A stretch of DNA of 64,000 nt from positions 1 to 64,000 of the forward strand of contig NZ_BDBM01000005.1 of the NCBI RefSeq assembly GCF_001612985.1, read 5' to 3'. This document shows, piece by piece, positions 39,918-49,150 of this stretch. The translations under genes were made by a program, and so were the position numbers. The notes under the pieces were generated by a model. It did no database searches, was not told where the DNA came from, and saw only the letters and a program-made list of their open reading frames with translations. Origin of the DNA: Nocardia gamkensis NBRC 108242. Lineage in GTDB: Bacteria > Actinomycetota > Actinomycetes > Mycobacteriales > Mycobacteriaceae. How positions within the stretch are numbered: position 1 is the stretch's first letter; each line of letters opens with the position of its first letter.

Positions 39918-42035
39918 GTGAATGAACTGGCCCGTCCGGGCGCATCGGAGCAGCGCGGGCCGCTGCGTCCGATCGAGCTGGCCACCGGCGCCGTGCTCGG
40001 TGGAGCCACCGTCGGGCTGGTGACCATCGGATCGGTGATCCCGTTCGCCGGCGCGCTGCAGTTGGTCGCGGCGGTCCCGATCGGGCTGATCGCGCATCGC
40101 TTCCGGCCGCGCGCCCTGATCACCGCGACCATCGCCGCCACGCTGGTCACCTTCGTGGCGGCCGGTATGGCGTCGGCGACGGTGCTGGTCGCCTCGGCCA
40201 CCATGGGCGGCATCATCGGCACCGTGAAGCGGCGCGGCGGCGGGCTCGTCGCGGTGCTGGGCCTCTCGCTGCTCACCGGGCTGGTGTGGGCCGCGCTCGC
40301 CGTCGGTTCGCTGCTCGTGCTGTCGAGCGCGCGCGAGCTGGTCTTCGACAACATCCGCAACGGCGCGCGCGGCCTGCAGGATCTCGCCGCCCAGGTGGGC
40401 GTGACCCCGCTCGGGCGGGTCGTGGCGGATCTGGCCGACGCCGTGCTGCGCTCGTGGTGGGTGTGGCTGGGCGGCGGCGTCGCGCTCGGCATGATGGCCA
40501 CCGGGGTGTGCTCCTGGTATGTCCTTGGCTCGGTGCTGGACCGGCTCGACTGGCTGCCCGGGCGGGACCGGCTCGACGCACCGCTCGACGACCGGCCCGT
40601 CGCGCCGCTGCCGGTCACGCTGCAACACGCCGGGTTCCGCTACCCCGGCGCCGGTCGCGACGCGCTCAGCGACGTCGACCTCACCGTCGCGGTCGGGGAA
40701 TTCGTCGCCGTGGTGGGGCACAACGGCTCGGGCAAGTCCACGCTGACCCGGTTGCTGGCCGGTCTGCCGCCCACCTCGGGGTCGGTGCGGCGGCCCGGCT
40801 CGGCCGGACTGGGGCGGCTGGGCGGCACGGCGCTGGTGTTGCAGCGACCGGAGAGCCAGACCCTCGGCGTGCTCGTCGCCGACGACGTGGTGTGGGGATT
40901 GTCCGCGGACCTGGCCGCCGAGGTGGACGTGGAAGGACTGCTGAGCGAGGTCGGTCTGGCCGGGATGGGCGGCAAGGAGACCGCGACGCTCTCCGGCGGT
41001 CAGCAGCAGCGGCTGGCGGTCGCGGCGGCACTGGCCCGGCGGCCCGCCCTGCTGATCGCCGACGAGGCGACCTCCATGATCGATCCGGACGGACGCGGGG
41101 AACTGGTGGAACTGCTCGCGGGCCTGCCGAAACGCCACCCGATGGCGGTGGTCCTGGTGACCCACCACGAAGCCGATGCCGCGGCGGCGGACCGGGTCGT
41201 ACACCTGTCCGGTGGACGGACGGTCGCGCACCTGCCCGCCTGGCCCCGTCCGGCACGCGCCGCGCGCCGCAGGCCGATGGGTGAACCGGTCCTCGAACTG
41301 CGCGATGTCCGGCACACCTACAACCGCGCGACGCCGTGGGAGGCGCCCGCGCTGCACGGCGTCGATCTGTCCGTCCGACAGGGCGAAGCGCTGCTCGTCG
41401 TCGGCGGGAACGGCTCCGGCAAGTCCACCCTGGCCTGGATCATGGCCGGTCTGATCGAACCGAGTTCCGGCCGGTGCGAACTGCGCGGAAAGCCGGTCGG
41501 CAAACAGATCGGCGGGGTCGGGCTCGCGTTCCAGCATTCCCGCCTGCAATTGCAGAAGCAGACCGTCGGCGCGGAGATCGCGGACTGGGGCGGACGCGCC
41601 ACCGGCTCCGGCGCGGTCGGGCGCGCGCTGGACGCGGTCGGGCTGGACCGGTCGCTGGCCGCACGCTCGATCGAGGAACTCAGCGGCGGACAGGCCAAAC
41701 GGGTGGTGCTCGCCGCGATCGTGGCCAGCCACCCCCAAGTGGTCGTGCTCGACGAACCGCTGGCCGGACTCGACCCCGAGGGCCGAGCCGACATCGTGGA
41801 ACTGCTGGCCCGGCTCCGGGATGCCGGTTTGACGCTGATCGTCATCTCACACGACGTGGCCGACATGGCGGCGGTGTGCGACCGCACGGTGCACCTGCGA
41901 TCGGGACGCATCCTGAGCGCGGAATCCGCGTGGGCGGTCACACCGGTGCCGAGCGAGGCGGCCGCGCGAGCCGACTCCGGAGCGCTGCACGCGCCCGGTG
42001 AATCGGCCTGGCGGTTCGAGCACGGAGGTCGATGA
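39918..42035 (+). CDS. ECF transporter: fused membrane domain and two ABC ATPases (Rv2326c-like)
   Basis: The 705-residue protein has an N-terminal membrane domain of about 200 residues with several hydrophobic segments, probably the substrate-binding S unit. Two ATPase domains follow. The first has GHNGSGKST near residue 267, LSGGQQQR and LLIADEAT; the second has GGNGSGKST near residue 495, ELSGGQAKR and VVVLDEPLAG. This S-A-A' arrangement matches M. tuberculosis Rv2326c. The start is GTG at 39918. Its stop overlaps the start of the T-component gene (ATGATGA context), so the two are translated together. The transported vitamin or metal is unknown. Confidence 0.9.
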   Translation: MNELARPGASEQRGPLRPIELATGAVLGGATVGLVTIGSVIPFAGALQLVAAVPIGLIAHRFRPRALITATIAATLVTFVAAGMASATVLVASATMGGIIGTVKRRGGGLVAVLGLSLLTGLVWAALAVGSLLVLSSARELVFDNIRNGARGLQDLAAQVGVTPLGRVVADLADAVLRSWWVWLGGGVALGMMATGVCSWYVLGSVLDRLDWLPGRDRLDAPLDDRPVAPLPVTLQHAGFRYPGAGRDALSDVDLTVAVGEFVAVVGHNGSGKSTLTRLLAGLPPTSGSVRRPGSAGLGRLGGTALVLQRPESQTLGVLVADDVVWGLSADLAAEVDVEGLLSEVGLAGMGGKETATLSGGQQQRLAVAAALARRPALLIADEATSMIDPDGRGELVELLAGLPKRHPMAVVLVTHHEADAAAADRVVHLSGGRTVAHLPAWPRPARAARRRPMGEPVLELRDVRHTYNRATPWEAPALHGVDLSVRQGEALLVVGGNGSGKSTLAWIMAGLIEPSSGRCELRGKPVGKQIGGVGLAFQHSRLQLQKQTVGAEIADWGGRATGSGAVGRALDAVGLDRSLAARSIEELSGGQAKRVVLAAIVASHPQVVVLDEPLAGLDPEGRADIVELLARLRDAGLTLIVISHDVADMAAVCDRTVHLRSGRILSAESAWAVTPVPSEAAARADSGALHAPGESAWRFEHGGR

Positions 42036-42772
42036 TGAGCACCGTTCTGCTGCGTCAAGTGCCGGTCGCCAGTCCGGTGCACCGGCTGTGGGCGGGAACC
42101 AAGATCATCGGCGTTTTCCTGATCAGCCTGGTGCTGATGTTCCTGCCGTCCTGGCCGGTGCTCGCCGTGATGACGGGGTTCCTGGTGATCGTGGGCGTCG
42201 TCGCCCGGCTGCCGCTCGGCACGCTGCCGCGCCCGCCCTGGTGGTTCTGGGCGCTGTTCATCGTCGGCGGCCTGCTCACCGTCCCGGTCGGCAGTGCGGC
42301 GGTGCTGCGCTACGCGCAGATCGCGATCTTCACCCTGATCTTGGTGACCGCTTCGTTCCTGATCGCGTGGACCACACCGATGGGTGACGTCGCGCCCGCC
42401 CTCGCCAAACTGGGCGCGCCGTTGCGCAGGCTCAGGATGCCGGTGGACGAATGGGCTGTCGTCGTCGCGCTCACCCTCCGCGGTCTGCCGTTGCTCATGG
42501 AGGAGATCCGGGTGCTGCGCGCCGCCCGTCGCCTCCGCCCCAAGGACCGTGTGCTCGCCCGCGCGGTCGACAACCCGCTCATCGACATCCTCACCGCGGC
42601 CATGGCGGTGGCCACCCGCCGGGCCGGTGAACTGGGTGAGGCGATCACCGCACGCGGTGGCACCGGGCAACTCACCGCCCATCCGAACGCTCCCGGCCTG
42701 CGCGACGCTCTCGCTCTCGTGCTCGTCTTCGGTGTCTGCCTCGGCTCCGTCGCACTGCACTTGCTGCTCTGA
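42032..42772 (+). CDS. ECF transporter T component (EcfT/CbiQ-like, Rv2325c-like)
   Basis: The 246-residue membrane protein has about five hydrophobic segments and the cytoplasmic coupling helices of EcfT (EEIRVLRAARRLRPKD, then AMAVATRRAGELGEAITARGG), whose Ala-Arg-Gly type motifs contact the ATPases. It overlaps the preceding ATPase gene by 4 bases. Together the two genes form a complete ECF importer with an unknown substrate. Confidence 0.92.
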   Translation: MMSTVLLRQVPVASPVHRLWAGTKIIGVFLISLVLMFLPSWPVLAVMTGFLVIVGVVARLPLGTLPRPPWWFWALFIVGGLLTVPVGSAAVLRYAQIAIFTLILVTASFLIAWTTPMGDVAPALAKLGAPLRRLRMPVDEWAVVVALTLRGLPLLMEEIRVLRAARRLRPKDRVLARAVDNPLIDILTAAMAVATRRAGELGEAITARGGTGQLTAHPNAPGLRDALALVLVFGVCLGSVALHLLL

Positions 42773-43437
42773 TACGCGCGAGAGAAGTGACGGGAAGGGG
42801 TGAAGAACCGGCTCTCGGTCGGTCGCGGCCCCTAATGGTTCACGGGGCGGAATTCCGGCCCCGGATTCGCTGAATATTTGCAGACCGCCTGGTATCACTC
42901 GAGATAAGACCCGATCGATGCCACGGAAAGCACTGTCGGCAGTTCACGTACCGCGCTTCGGCGGGAACGGTAGCCGTCGCCCCAGCCCGTGAGACCCGGC
43001 CGCCTGCGCACGCCACGACTCGGCCGCCCGGATCACGGCCACGCCGCGCCCCTCCCCTCGCACGCGTCCCGAGCCTGGCGAAAGACACTGCCGTGCTGGA
43101 GATTACACCTGACACACAACCGCGTACGCATGCTCCGGATGCAATGCTTCGATTCGAAGATCGCGCCCACCGCCCGAATGAAGCCCGACCGGACCCATTC
43201 GAACGCCGTATTACTCGATCAATAAATAGCGGAAAGCTATAACACTGCTGCTGGACAAAGACGAAAGATTACCCTCTGAATTCGTGTCCCAAACCCCTTC
43301 GGCCACAGTACAGTTATCACTCGGAAGTAACTGTCTTTTGGATCACATCACGGATGTACACGCCGATGGGGGAAGGAAATTCGGCGTGCGCAGCGTTCTC
43401 TATTGCTCGAAGCCTGATGAAGATTGGAAACCGAGAA
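42773..43437. other. Long intergenic stretch, no gene seen
   Basis: These 665 bases separate ecfT from the exported protein. The right half (about 43200-43430) is noticeably AT-richer and probably contains the promoter of the next gene. I see no strong hairpin, tRNA-like fold or coding frame with a ribosome site. Confidence 0.5.
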
Positions 43438-44091
43438 ATGATTCTGCGGAAAGTCACTGCCGCTGTCGTGCCACTGGTCGCCGCGCTCACGGTGGGGTCC
43501 GCTGTCGCGCACGCGGAACCGGGCGCGACAGCGGTTCCGGACATCGGCTACCAAGCCGAGCTGATCGGGAACAAGGTGGTCACGACGCTCACCGCGGGCA
43601 CGTTCGAGGTGCGCGGCGACGCCGTCGACATCAAGGACGCGGCGGGTGCGGTCGCGGTCACGCTGCCGCTCGCCTTCCGGCAGGACGGGCTCGAATACCC
43701 CATGTCCCACGTGGTGCGGGACGCGGGCCGGGTGCTGGAGCTGACCGTCGTCAAGGACGCGGCGCAGGCGCGCCCCGCGGCCACGCCGGTCGCGTCGCCG
43801 TTCGAGAACCAGCGCGCGATGGACGCCTTCCTCTCGCAGTTCGGCATCGCCACCGCGGTCGGCGGATTCATCGGCACGGTGATCGGAGCGCTCGTCGGTC
43901 TGACGGGCATCATCGGCGGACCCGTCGGTATCGCCACTGTGCTCGCCGGCGCGGGTATCGGCGGCATCATCGGCACCATCGTCGTCGGCGGACCGGCCCT
44001 GATCATCGCCGGTATCGATCTGATCAGCACGCTGGCCGCCCCGCCCGGCAGCACCAAGTGGATGGACACCACCGGGCGTTCGCAGAACTGA
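43438..44091 (+). CDS. Exported protein of unknown function with glycine-rich membrane-like C-terminus
   Basis: The protein has about 217 residues from ATG at 43438 (an in-frame ATG at 43417 is also possible). A clear Sec signal peptide ends at AHA before EPG, near residue 26. The mature part has a beta-rich region of about 90 residues and then a long hydrophobic Gly/Ile/Val stretch (FIGTVIGALVGLTGIIGG, GIGGIIGTIVVGG), which could insert into a membrane. Similar proteins of unknown function are common in Nocardia. A perfect 13-bp hairpin follows the stop, so it is probably a single-gene transcript. Confidence 0.75.
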   Translation: MILRKVTAAVVPLVAALTVGSAVAHAEPGATAVPDIGYQAELIGNKVVTTLTAGTFEVRGDAVDIKDAAGAVAVTLPLAFRQDGLEYPMSHVVRDAGRVLELTVVKDAAQARPAATPVASPFENQRAMDAFLSQFGIATAVGGFIGTVIGALVGLTGIIGGPVGIATVLAGAGIGGIIGTIVVGGPALIIAGIDLISTLAAPPGSTKWMDTTGRSQN

Positions 44092-44111
44092 CCGGTGTCC
44101 CCTGGCGCTAC

Positions 44112-44141
44112 GCGCACCGAATCGACCGCGATTCGGTGCGC
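44112..44141 (+). terminator. Terminator hairpin after the exported-protein gene
   Basis: GCGCACCGAATCG pairs perfectly with CGATTCGGTGCGC around the loop ACCG, followed by TTTCG. It starts 20 bases after the stop at 44091. Confidence 0.85.
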
Positions 44142-44149
44142 TTTCGTCT

Positions 44150-44420
44150 GTGCGGACAGTCGGTGGCTCCCCGGAGGCGATCGCCGCGCTCACGCGCCCG
44201 CGTCCGTGGACGGATACGGTGCCGCACCATCGGCGGTTCCCCGAGGCGAACACCGCACTGACGCACCCGCGCGGATCGGCGGACGCGATCCCGCACAATC
44301 GGTCACACCCGGAGACCAACACCGCACTCACGCACCCGCCCCCGTCAGCGGACGCCGTACCGCACCGCCGCTCACTCCCGGGAGACCAACACCGCACTCA
44401 CCCACCCGTGCCCATCAGCG
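44150..44420. repeat. Degenerate 69-bp tandem repeat, about four copies
   Basis: The element ACACCGCACTCACGCACCCG and its variants recur with anchor points at 44175, 44244, 44313 and 44383, giving spacings of 69, 69 and 70 bases. The two right-hand copies are the most alike. It fills the gap between the exported-protein terminator and the end of the lipase gene. No frame across it has a ribosome site, so I treat it as non-coding. Confidence 0.8.
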
Positions 44421-44464
44421 GACCGGTACCCACCGCATTCGCCGACGATCAGGCGGTCGTTGAC

Positions 44465-45721
44465 TCACCGCTCCCGGCATCCGGCGGCCACCGGCAGACC
44501 CGCGAACCGATCGCCCAGAAAGTTCATCGCGCCCGGCGCCTCACCGATCGCCGCCGGGTTGTGGGTGGGCAGCATCGAGTGCACCGAGGTGATCGCCGCT
44601 CCCTGCGCGCAGTACCGGCCGACCAGGTCGGTGAAGCCCGCCACGGGGATCACGTCGTCGGTGCGGCTGTGGTACAGGTACATCGGCGTCTCCGGCGCAC
44701 TGCCGCCGAGTTCCTGGGCGTCGGTCGCGGCGCGGAAAGCCGGATGCGACAGCAGATCCGGGACGACCGCGAAGTCGTCGACCCGCGCGCCGACGTACTT
44801 CGGCACCAGGTCGGACCCGCACATGGTGGCATTCTCGGCCAGCGCCGCGCGCCCCCGATCGTTGAGCAACGCCAGCACGCCGTTGCCGGGATCGTTGCGC
44901 GCGATGGCGAACAGGATCAGCAACGCCAGCCCGGCCTGCACGGTGCCGTCCGCCTCGCGCGCTATGGCGGGCCAGTCCGCCGGAACGCCACCCGAGGTGA
45001 TGCCGGCGAACCGGACATCCGGCGCGTACCACGGCTGCATCTGCGCCGCCCACAGCGTGGCGAACGCGCCGCCCGAATAGCCCCAGGCGCCGACGGGCGT
45101 CGCGGGCCCGAGCCCGGCCTGCGGAAGATCACGGGCCGCCCGGATGCCGTCCAGCACGCCGCGTCCGGAGTTCACCCCGTCCAGGAACCGGGACCGCGGA
45201 CCCTCGTAGTCGCCGGCCACCACCGCCCACCCGCGCCGCAGTGCCTCCGCCATGAACGGCGTGTCGATGAGGGTGTTCACCGCGCCGCTGTCCCAGCCGC
45301 CGCGCAGCGCGAACGACGGCGCGCACCGCGTGCCGAGACTGTCCTCGGGCACCTGATACGACAGCAGGGGCCGGGCGCCCGGGCCGAACCACGGCAACAT
45401 CGGGACCATCACGGTCGCCACGTCGGCCACCGGATCGTCGCTCGCGTCGGTGCTGCGATACTTCACCTGCCATGCCGAAACCGGCAGGGGGAGGCCGAAC
45501 AACGCGATCGGGCGCGAATCCAGCACGGCGCCGTTGGGGTAGCGCTCGAGGTCCGCGGGGGCCGCGTAGAACGGGTCGTGGTCCGGCGAGGGTAGCTCGG
45601 CGTGTGCCGCCGGGACGGCGGCAAGAGCGATCAGCGCGGACAACGCGATTCCCAGGATCGCGGTGCGCACCGGGCGGTTGCTCGCCTGCGCGGTGACAGG
45701 CGCTGCGTGCACATCCTTCAT
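44465..45721 (-). CDS. Secretory lipase (LIP family)
   Basis: The protein has 418 residues from ATG at 45721, which has GGGAGG upstream. The signal peptide runs to about residue 41 (ALIALAAVPAAHA). The mature part begins DPFYAAPADLERYPNGAVL, typical of secretory lipases such as fungal LIP proteins and their actinobacterial relatives. The nucleophile serine is in WGYSGGAFA, and later charged motifs (YHSRTDDVIP) supply the acid and the C-terminal part (LPTHNPAAIG) the histidine. It would hydrolyse triacylglycerols or other esters outside the cell. Confidence 0.88.
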   Translation of the reverse strand: MKDVHAAPVTAQASNRPVRTAILGIALSALIALAAVPAAHAELPSPDHDPFYAAPADLERYPNGAVLDSRPIALFGLPLPVSAWQVKYRSTDASDDPVADVATVMVPMLPWFGPGARPLLSYQVPEDSLGTRCAPSFALRGGWDSGAVNTLIDTPFMAEALRRGWAVVAGDYEGPRSRFLDGVNSGRGVLDGIRAARDLPQAGLGPATPVGAWGYSGGAFATLWAAQMQPWYAPDVRFAGITSGGVPADWPAIAREADGTVQAGLALLILFAIARNDPGNGVLALLNDRGRAALAENATMCGSDLVPKYVGARVDDFAVVPDLLSHPAFRAATDAQELGGSAPETPMYLYHSRTDDVIPVAGFTDLVGRYCAQGAAITSVHSMLPTHNPAAIGEAPGAMNFLGDRFAGLPVAAGCRER

Positions 45722-45971
45722 CAGGGCCTCCCCAGTCCCGGCGAGGCGGTGAGTGTCCCGGTGCGGTCGGCGCCGGTTCACCTGGCCTCCAGACCTCAAC
45801 GGTACTGCTGGGCGGACAAACCCGGCAACGGGCGATCGCAGGTCACACCCACCGCCGCCGTTGTCCGCAGGGCTGGCTACAGTGTTGGCCAAACCGTCCC
45901 TGGCGCAATCGAATAGCTGTCCGGCGTCACCCCGCCCACAGCGCGAGCGCAACGAAGAGGAGTAGCCGAGC

Positions 45972-46616
45972 ATGCGGCATGGCAACGGACTGGACATCCC
46001 CGAGGGACTCGCCGACGTGTGCGCGCCCGACCGGATGGCGGTGATCGTCTACGACATGCAGGTCGGCGTGCTCAGCCAGTTGCCGGACGGCCCGGAGATC
46101 ATCGAGCGGGTGGTTCGGGTGGTCGACGCGGCGCGCTCGGGTGGCTACCCGGTGATCTTCCTGCGCCATTTCTTCCTGCCGGAGCGGCTGAGCGGAGCAT
46201 TCGCGCTGCGCATGGCCATGAGCTGGCAGCAGGTGGATTCGGTGGACGAGGTGCGCTTCATCCTGCAGCGCGACACCCCGGCCTTCGAGCTGGTTCCCGA
46301 GCTGCGGCCGCGCGCGGACGAGGTGGTGTTCGACAAGACGTCGATGTCGGCCTTCGAAGGAACTCCGCTGGCCTCTACGCTGCGCGATCTGCGAATCGGC
46401 GCCTACGCGATCGCGGGCGTCGCCCTGGAGATCGGCATCGCGCCCACGGTCGCGCATTCCACCGATCTCGGATTCGTCCCGGTGGTGATCAGCGACGCGG
46501 TCGGCGGCCGGGACAAGGAGGCCATGGCTCGGGCCTACGCGGATTTCGAATTCCAGGGCCACGCGCTGGTGACCGACATCGCCACCATCACCCCGCTGCT
46601 CGCGGGCGGCAACTGA
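45972..46616 (+). CDS. Isochorismatase-fold hydrolase lacking the usual catalytic cysteine
   Basis: The 214-residue protein has the alpha/beta fold of the isochorismatase/cysteine-hydrolase superfamily. The Asp is present in VIVYDMQVG and the Lys in VVFDKTSMSAF. In the third motif (IAGVALEIGIAPT) the cysteine of amidase-type members is replaced by Gly. Gly at this place is known from true isochorismatases such as PhzD and EntB, which act on a vinyl ether rather than an amide. Isochorismatase activity is therefore possible, but no isochorismate synthase is nearby. A perfect terminator hairpin follows. Confidence 0.82.
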   Translation: MRHGNGLDIPEGLADVCAPDRMAVIVYDMQVGVLSQLPDGPEIIERVVRVVDAARSGGYPVIFLRHFFLPERLSGAFALRMAMSWQQVDSVDEVRFILQRDTPAFELVPELRPRADEVVFDKTSMSAFEGTPLASTLRDLRIGAYAIAGVALEIGIAPTVAHSTDLGFVPVVISDAVGGRDKEAMARAYADFEFQGHALVTDIATITPLLAGGN

Positions 46617-46620
46617 CCCG

Positions 46621-46652
46621 GAACGGGACCCGGCCACGACCGGGTCCCGTTC
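46621..46652. terminator. Bidirectional terminator between convergent genes
   Basis: GAACGGGACCCGG pairs perfectly with CCGGGTCCCGTTC around a six-base loop. It lies between the stop at 46616 on the plus strand and the stop at 46658 on the minus strand and can serve both. Confidence 0.88.
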
Positions 46653-46657
46653 GACGT

Positions 46658-46834
46658 TCACTTCTCCCGCAGGGCTTTCTTGGCCGCGTTCTGGGCGGCG
46701 TCGACCTGGCCCGTGAACTTGTCGCCCGTCTTCTCGTCGACGAGGTCGCCCGCCTTGTCGATGACCGCGTCCAGTTTGTCCGCGTTCTTCTGGGCCAGGT
46801 CCATCGCCTTACCCGCCAGGTTCTTGAAGTCCAC
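46658..46834 (-). CDS. Rv0909/MT0933-like small antitoxin-type protein, copy 1
   Basis: The protein has 58 residues from a GTG at 46834 that has GAGGAG upstream. The core DLAQKNADKLDAVIDKAGDLVDEKTGDKF matches the Rv0909 family (PF14013), small helical proteins listed as antitoxins because of Rv0909-Rv0910. No Rv0910-like toxin is adjacent here, so the antitoxin role is not supported locally. It lies just downstream of ligD on the same strand. A second, similar gene precedes ligD. Confidence 0.82.
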   Translation of the reverse strand: MDFKNLAGKAMDLAQKNADKLDAVIDKAGDLVDEKTGDKFTGQVDAAQNAAKKALREK

Positions 46835-46877
46835 CGTGCACTCCTCGTTTCGCGCTGAGAACAACCGCGAGACAACC

Positions 46878-49103
46878 CTACCCAGCGCCCAGCCAAGCCG
46901 GATGCCACAACCGGCCCGTCTCGGTCCAGTTCATGAACCGTACGGTGCCACCGAGTTTCGGCGTCACCCACACCGCCTCCTTGCGTTCCTCGGCGGTGAG
47001 GTCGTTGTCGAACGGCGAGGTCTTGCGCTCCAGCTTGCGCAGCCGCGCGGCCAGCTCCCGCATGGCCGAGTCGTCGAACCCGGTGCCGACCCGTCCGACG
47101 TAGACCAGCCTGCCGTCGTGCGGAATACCGACCAGCAGCGATTTGAACTCTCGCGCCGTACTGCGCCGCCACCCGCCGATCAGCACCCGCTGAGTGCGCC
47201 AGTTGCGCTGCTTCACCCAGGCATGCCCGCGCTTGCCAGGCAGATACACCGAATCCTTTCGTTTCGCGACCACGCCCTCCAGCCCGTGCTCCTGGCTGTA
47301 GTGCAAGGCCTCGGCGCCGGAGCCGTCCAGTCGTGGCGGCACCACCATCGACGGCGCATTCGCGGCGAGCGCCTCCAGCACCCTGCGGCGATCGGAATAT
47401 CTCTTGCGCAGCAGCGACGTGCCGTCCAGGTACAGCACGTCGAACGCGACGAACACCGCCCGCGCCGCGTCGGCTTGCAGCAGGCCGAGGTTCGCGACGC
47501 CGTGATCGTCGAAGACGACGGCCTCGCCGTCCAGCACCACCTGATGCCCGGACAATTCCCGCCGCAGCGCCGCGATGCGCGGATAGCGGTCGGTCACGAC
47601 GTTGCCCGCCCGGCTGTGCAACGTGATCGCGCCGGAGTCGATCTCGGCGATCAGCCGGAAGCCGTCCCACTTCGTCTCGAAGCACCACTCGTCCGCTCCG
47701 AGATCGGCGACGTCGCCGTGCGTCGCGAGCATCGGCGACAGGCCGCGCGGAAGCGACGAGGACATCAGATGCATCAGCCATTGGTTGCCGTTGGTCTGGA
47801 TCAGCGCGTACCGGCCGGTGAGCCGCTTACCGTGGAACCGCACGATGACCTCGTCGTCGCGCCACTTCTCGGTCTCGTAGGTGCCGGAGTCCCAGATCGT
47901 CATCTCGCCCGCGCCGTACTCGCCTTTCGGGATGGCTCCGTGGAAGTCGAGATACTCCATCGGATGGTCCTCGGTGTGCACAGCGAGGCGGTTCTGCTCG
48001 GGAGAGGTCGGCGGGCCTTTCGGCACCGCCCACGACACCAGGACCCCGTCGCGCTCCAGCCGCACATCCCAGTGCAGGCGCCGCGCGTGGTGCTCCTGCA
48101 CGACGTAGCGGTTGTCCGCCCCCGGCGCGGGTGTCTGCGCGGGAACGGGCTCGGGCGTGCGGGACGGATCCCGCATCGATCGGTACTTCGTCAACGCGTC
48201 CGGGCCCGCCCCCGCCGCGGACGATCCGTTTCCCGCAGGTGGCGCATCCAGTTCGGCGAGCAGATCGCCGTCCGATCGGTATCTGGCGAGTACTTCGTCG
48301 AACCGCAGATGCCGCAGCTTCTTCCGGTTCTCGATCTCCTTCCAGGTGCGTGGAGCGGCGACGTTCGGCTGCGGCCGCCCCCGCATCGAGTAGGGCGCGA
48401 TGGTGGTCTTGGCGGCGTTGTTCTGACTCCAGTCGAGGAAGACCTTGCCGCCGCGAGCCGCCTTCGCCATCGTCGCCGTGACCAGGTTGGGGCGCAGCCG
48501 TTGCAGATTGGTGGCCACCTGTTTCGCCACGGTGGACGCGCCGTCCGAGCTCAGTTCGCGATCCAGCGGCACGTAGAGGTGAATTCCCTTGCTGCCGCTG
48601 GTCACCGGGAACGTGCGCAGACCGATGCTCTCGACCATCTCGCGCACCGCGAGCGCCACCTCGGCGCATTCGGCGAGCCCCGCTCCCTCGCCCGGGTCCA
48701 GATCGAAGACCAGCCTGGTGGCCGGGCCCATGTCGTCACCGTCGAAACGCCACTGCGGCACATGCACTTCCAGGGCGGCCTGCTGCGCGAGCCAGGCCAG
48801 CCCGGCCTCGGAATCGATCAGGGGATAGACGACCTTGCGATCGGAATGCCGCAGGGTGCGCCGCTGCATCCAGGAGGGGGCGTGCGACGGGAGATTCTTC
48901 TCGAAGAAGGACGGTTCGTCGACGCCGTTGGGCCAGCGCTTGCGGGTGGCCGCCCGCCCGGCGACATGCGGCAGCATGGCAGGCGCGATCGCCGAATAGT
49001 AGGCGATGACTTCGCCTTTGGTGGTTCCGGTGGCCGGGTACAACACCTTGTCGAGGTTGCTCAGGTCAACCTCGATACCACCGAACTCGCGGCGGGCCAC
49101 CAT
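46878..49103 (-). CDS. ligD: ATP-dependent DNA ligase LigD (polymerase, phosphoesterase, ligase domains)
   Basis: The 741-residue protein has the domain order of mycobacterial LigD. An N-terminal primase-polymerase domain carries D134 and D136 (LVFDLDPGEG). A 3'-phosphoesterase domain occupies about 325-455 (VVQEHHARRLHWDVRLE). The C-terminal ATP-dependent ligase has its nucleotidyl lysine K478 in ETKWDGFR. With Ku it would carry out non-homologous end joining. No ku gene is in the window. It is framed on both sides by Rv0909-like small genes. Confidence 0.96.
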   Translation of the reverse strand: MVARREFGGIEVDLSNLDKVLYPATGTTKGEVIAYYSAIAPAMLPHVAGRAATRKRWPNGVDEPSFFEKNLPSHAPSWMQRRTLRHSDRKVVYPLIDSEAGLAWLAQQAALEVHVPQWRFDGDDMGPATRLVFDLDPGEGAGLAECAEVALAVREMVESIGLRTFPVTSGSKGIHLYVPLDRELSSDGASTVAKQVATNLQRLRPNLVTATMAKAARGGKVFLDWSQNNAAKTTIAPYSMRGRPQPNVAAPRTWKEIENRKKLRHLRFDEVLARYRSDGDLLAELDAPPAGNGSSAAGAGPDALTKYRSMRDPSRTPEPVPAQTPAPGADNRYVVQEHHARRLHWDVRLERDGVLVSWAVPKGPPTSPEQNRLAVHTEDHPMEYLDFHGAIPKGEYGAGEMTIWDSGTYETEKWRDDEVIVRFHGKRLTGRYALIQTNGNQWLMHLMSSSLPRGLSPMLATHGDVADLGADEWCFETKWDGFRLIAEIDSGAITLHSRAGNVVTDRYPRIAALRRELSGHQVVLDGEAVVFDDHGVANLGLLQADAARAVFVAFDVLYLDGTSLLRKRYSDRRRVLEALAANAPSMVVPPRLDGSGAEALHYSQEHGLEGVVAKRKDSVYLPGKRGHAWVKQRNWRTQRVLIGGWRRSTAREFKSLLVGIPHDGRLVYVGRVGTGFDDSAMRELAARLRKLERKTSPFDNDLTAEERKEAVWVTPKLGGTVRFMNWTETGRLWHPAWLGAG

Positions 49104-49114
49104 ATCCGAAGTGT

Positions 49115-49147
49115 AGCGGCGGAGACCCGGTCGTGGTCTCCGCCGCT
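49115..49147 (-). terminator. Hairpin between the Rv0909-like gene and ligD
   Basis: AGCGGCGGAGACC pairs perfectly with GGTCTCCGCCGCT around a seven-base loop. It begins 4 bases beyond the stop of the small gene at 49151 and 11 bases before the ligD ATG, so it should end the small gene's transcript or attenuate ligD. Confidence 0.8.
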
Positions 49148-49150
49148 CGC

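Noticed and set aside
38553..41738. Minus-strand 1,061-codon frame
   Set aside because: Antisense to the flavin monooxygenase and the ECF ATPase gene, both of which carry full sets of motifs.
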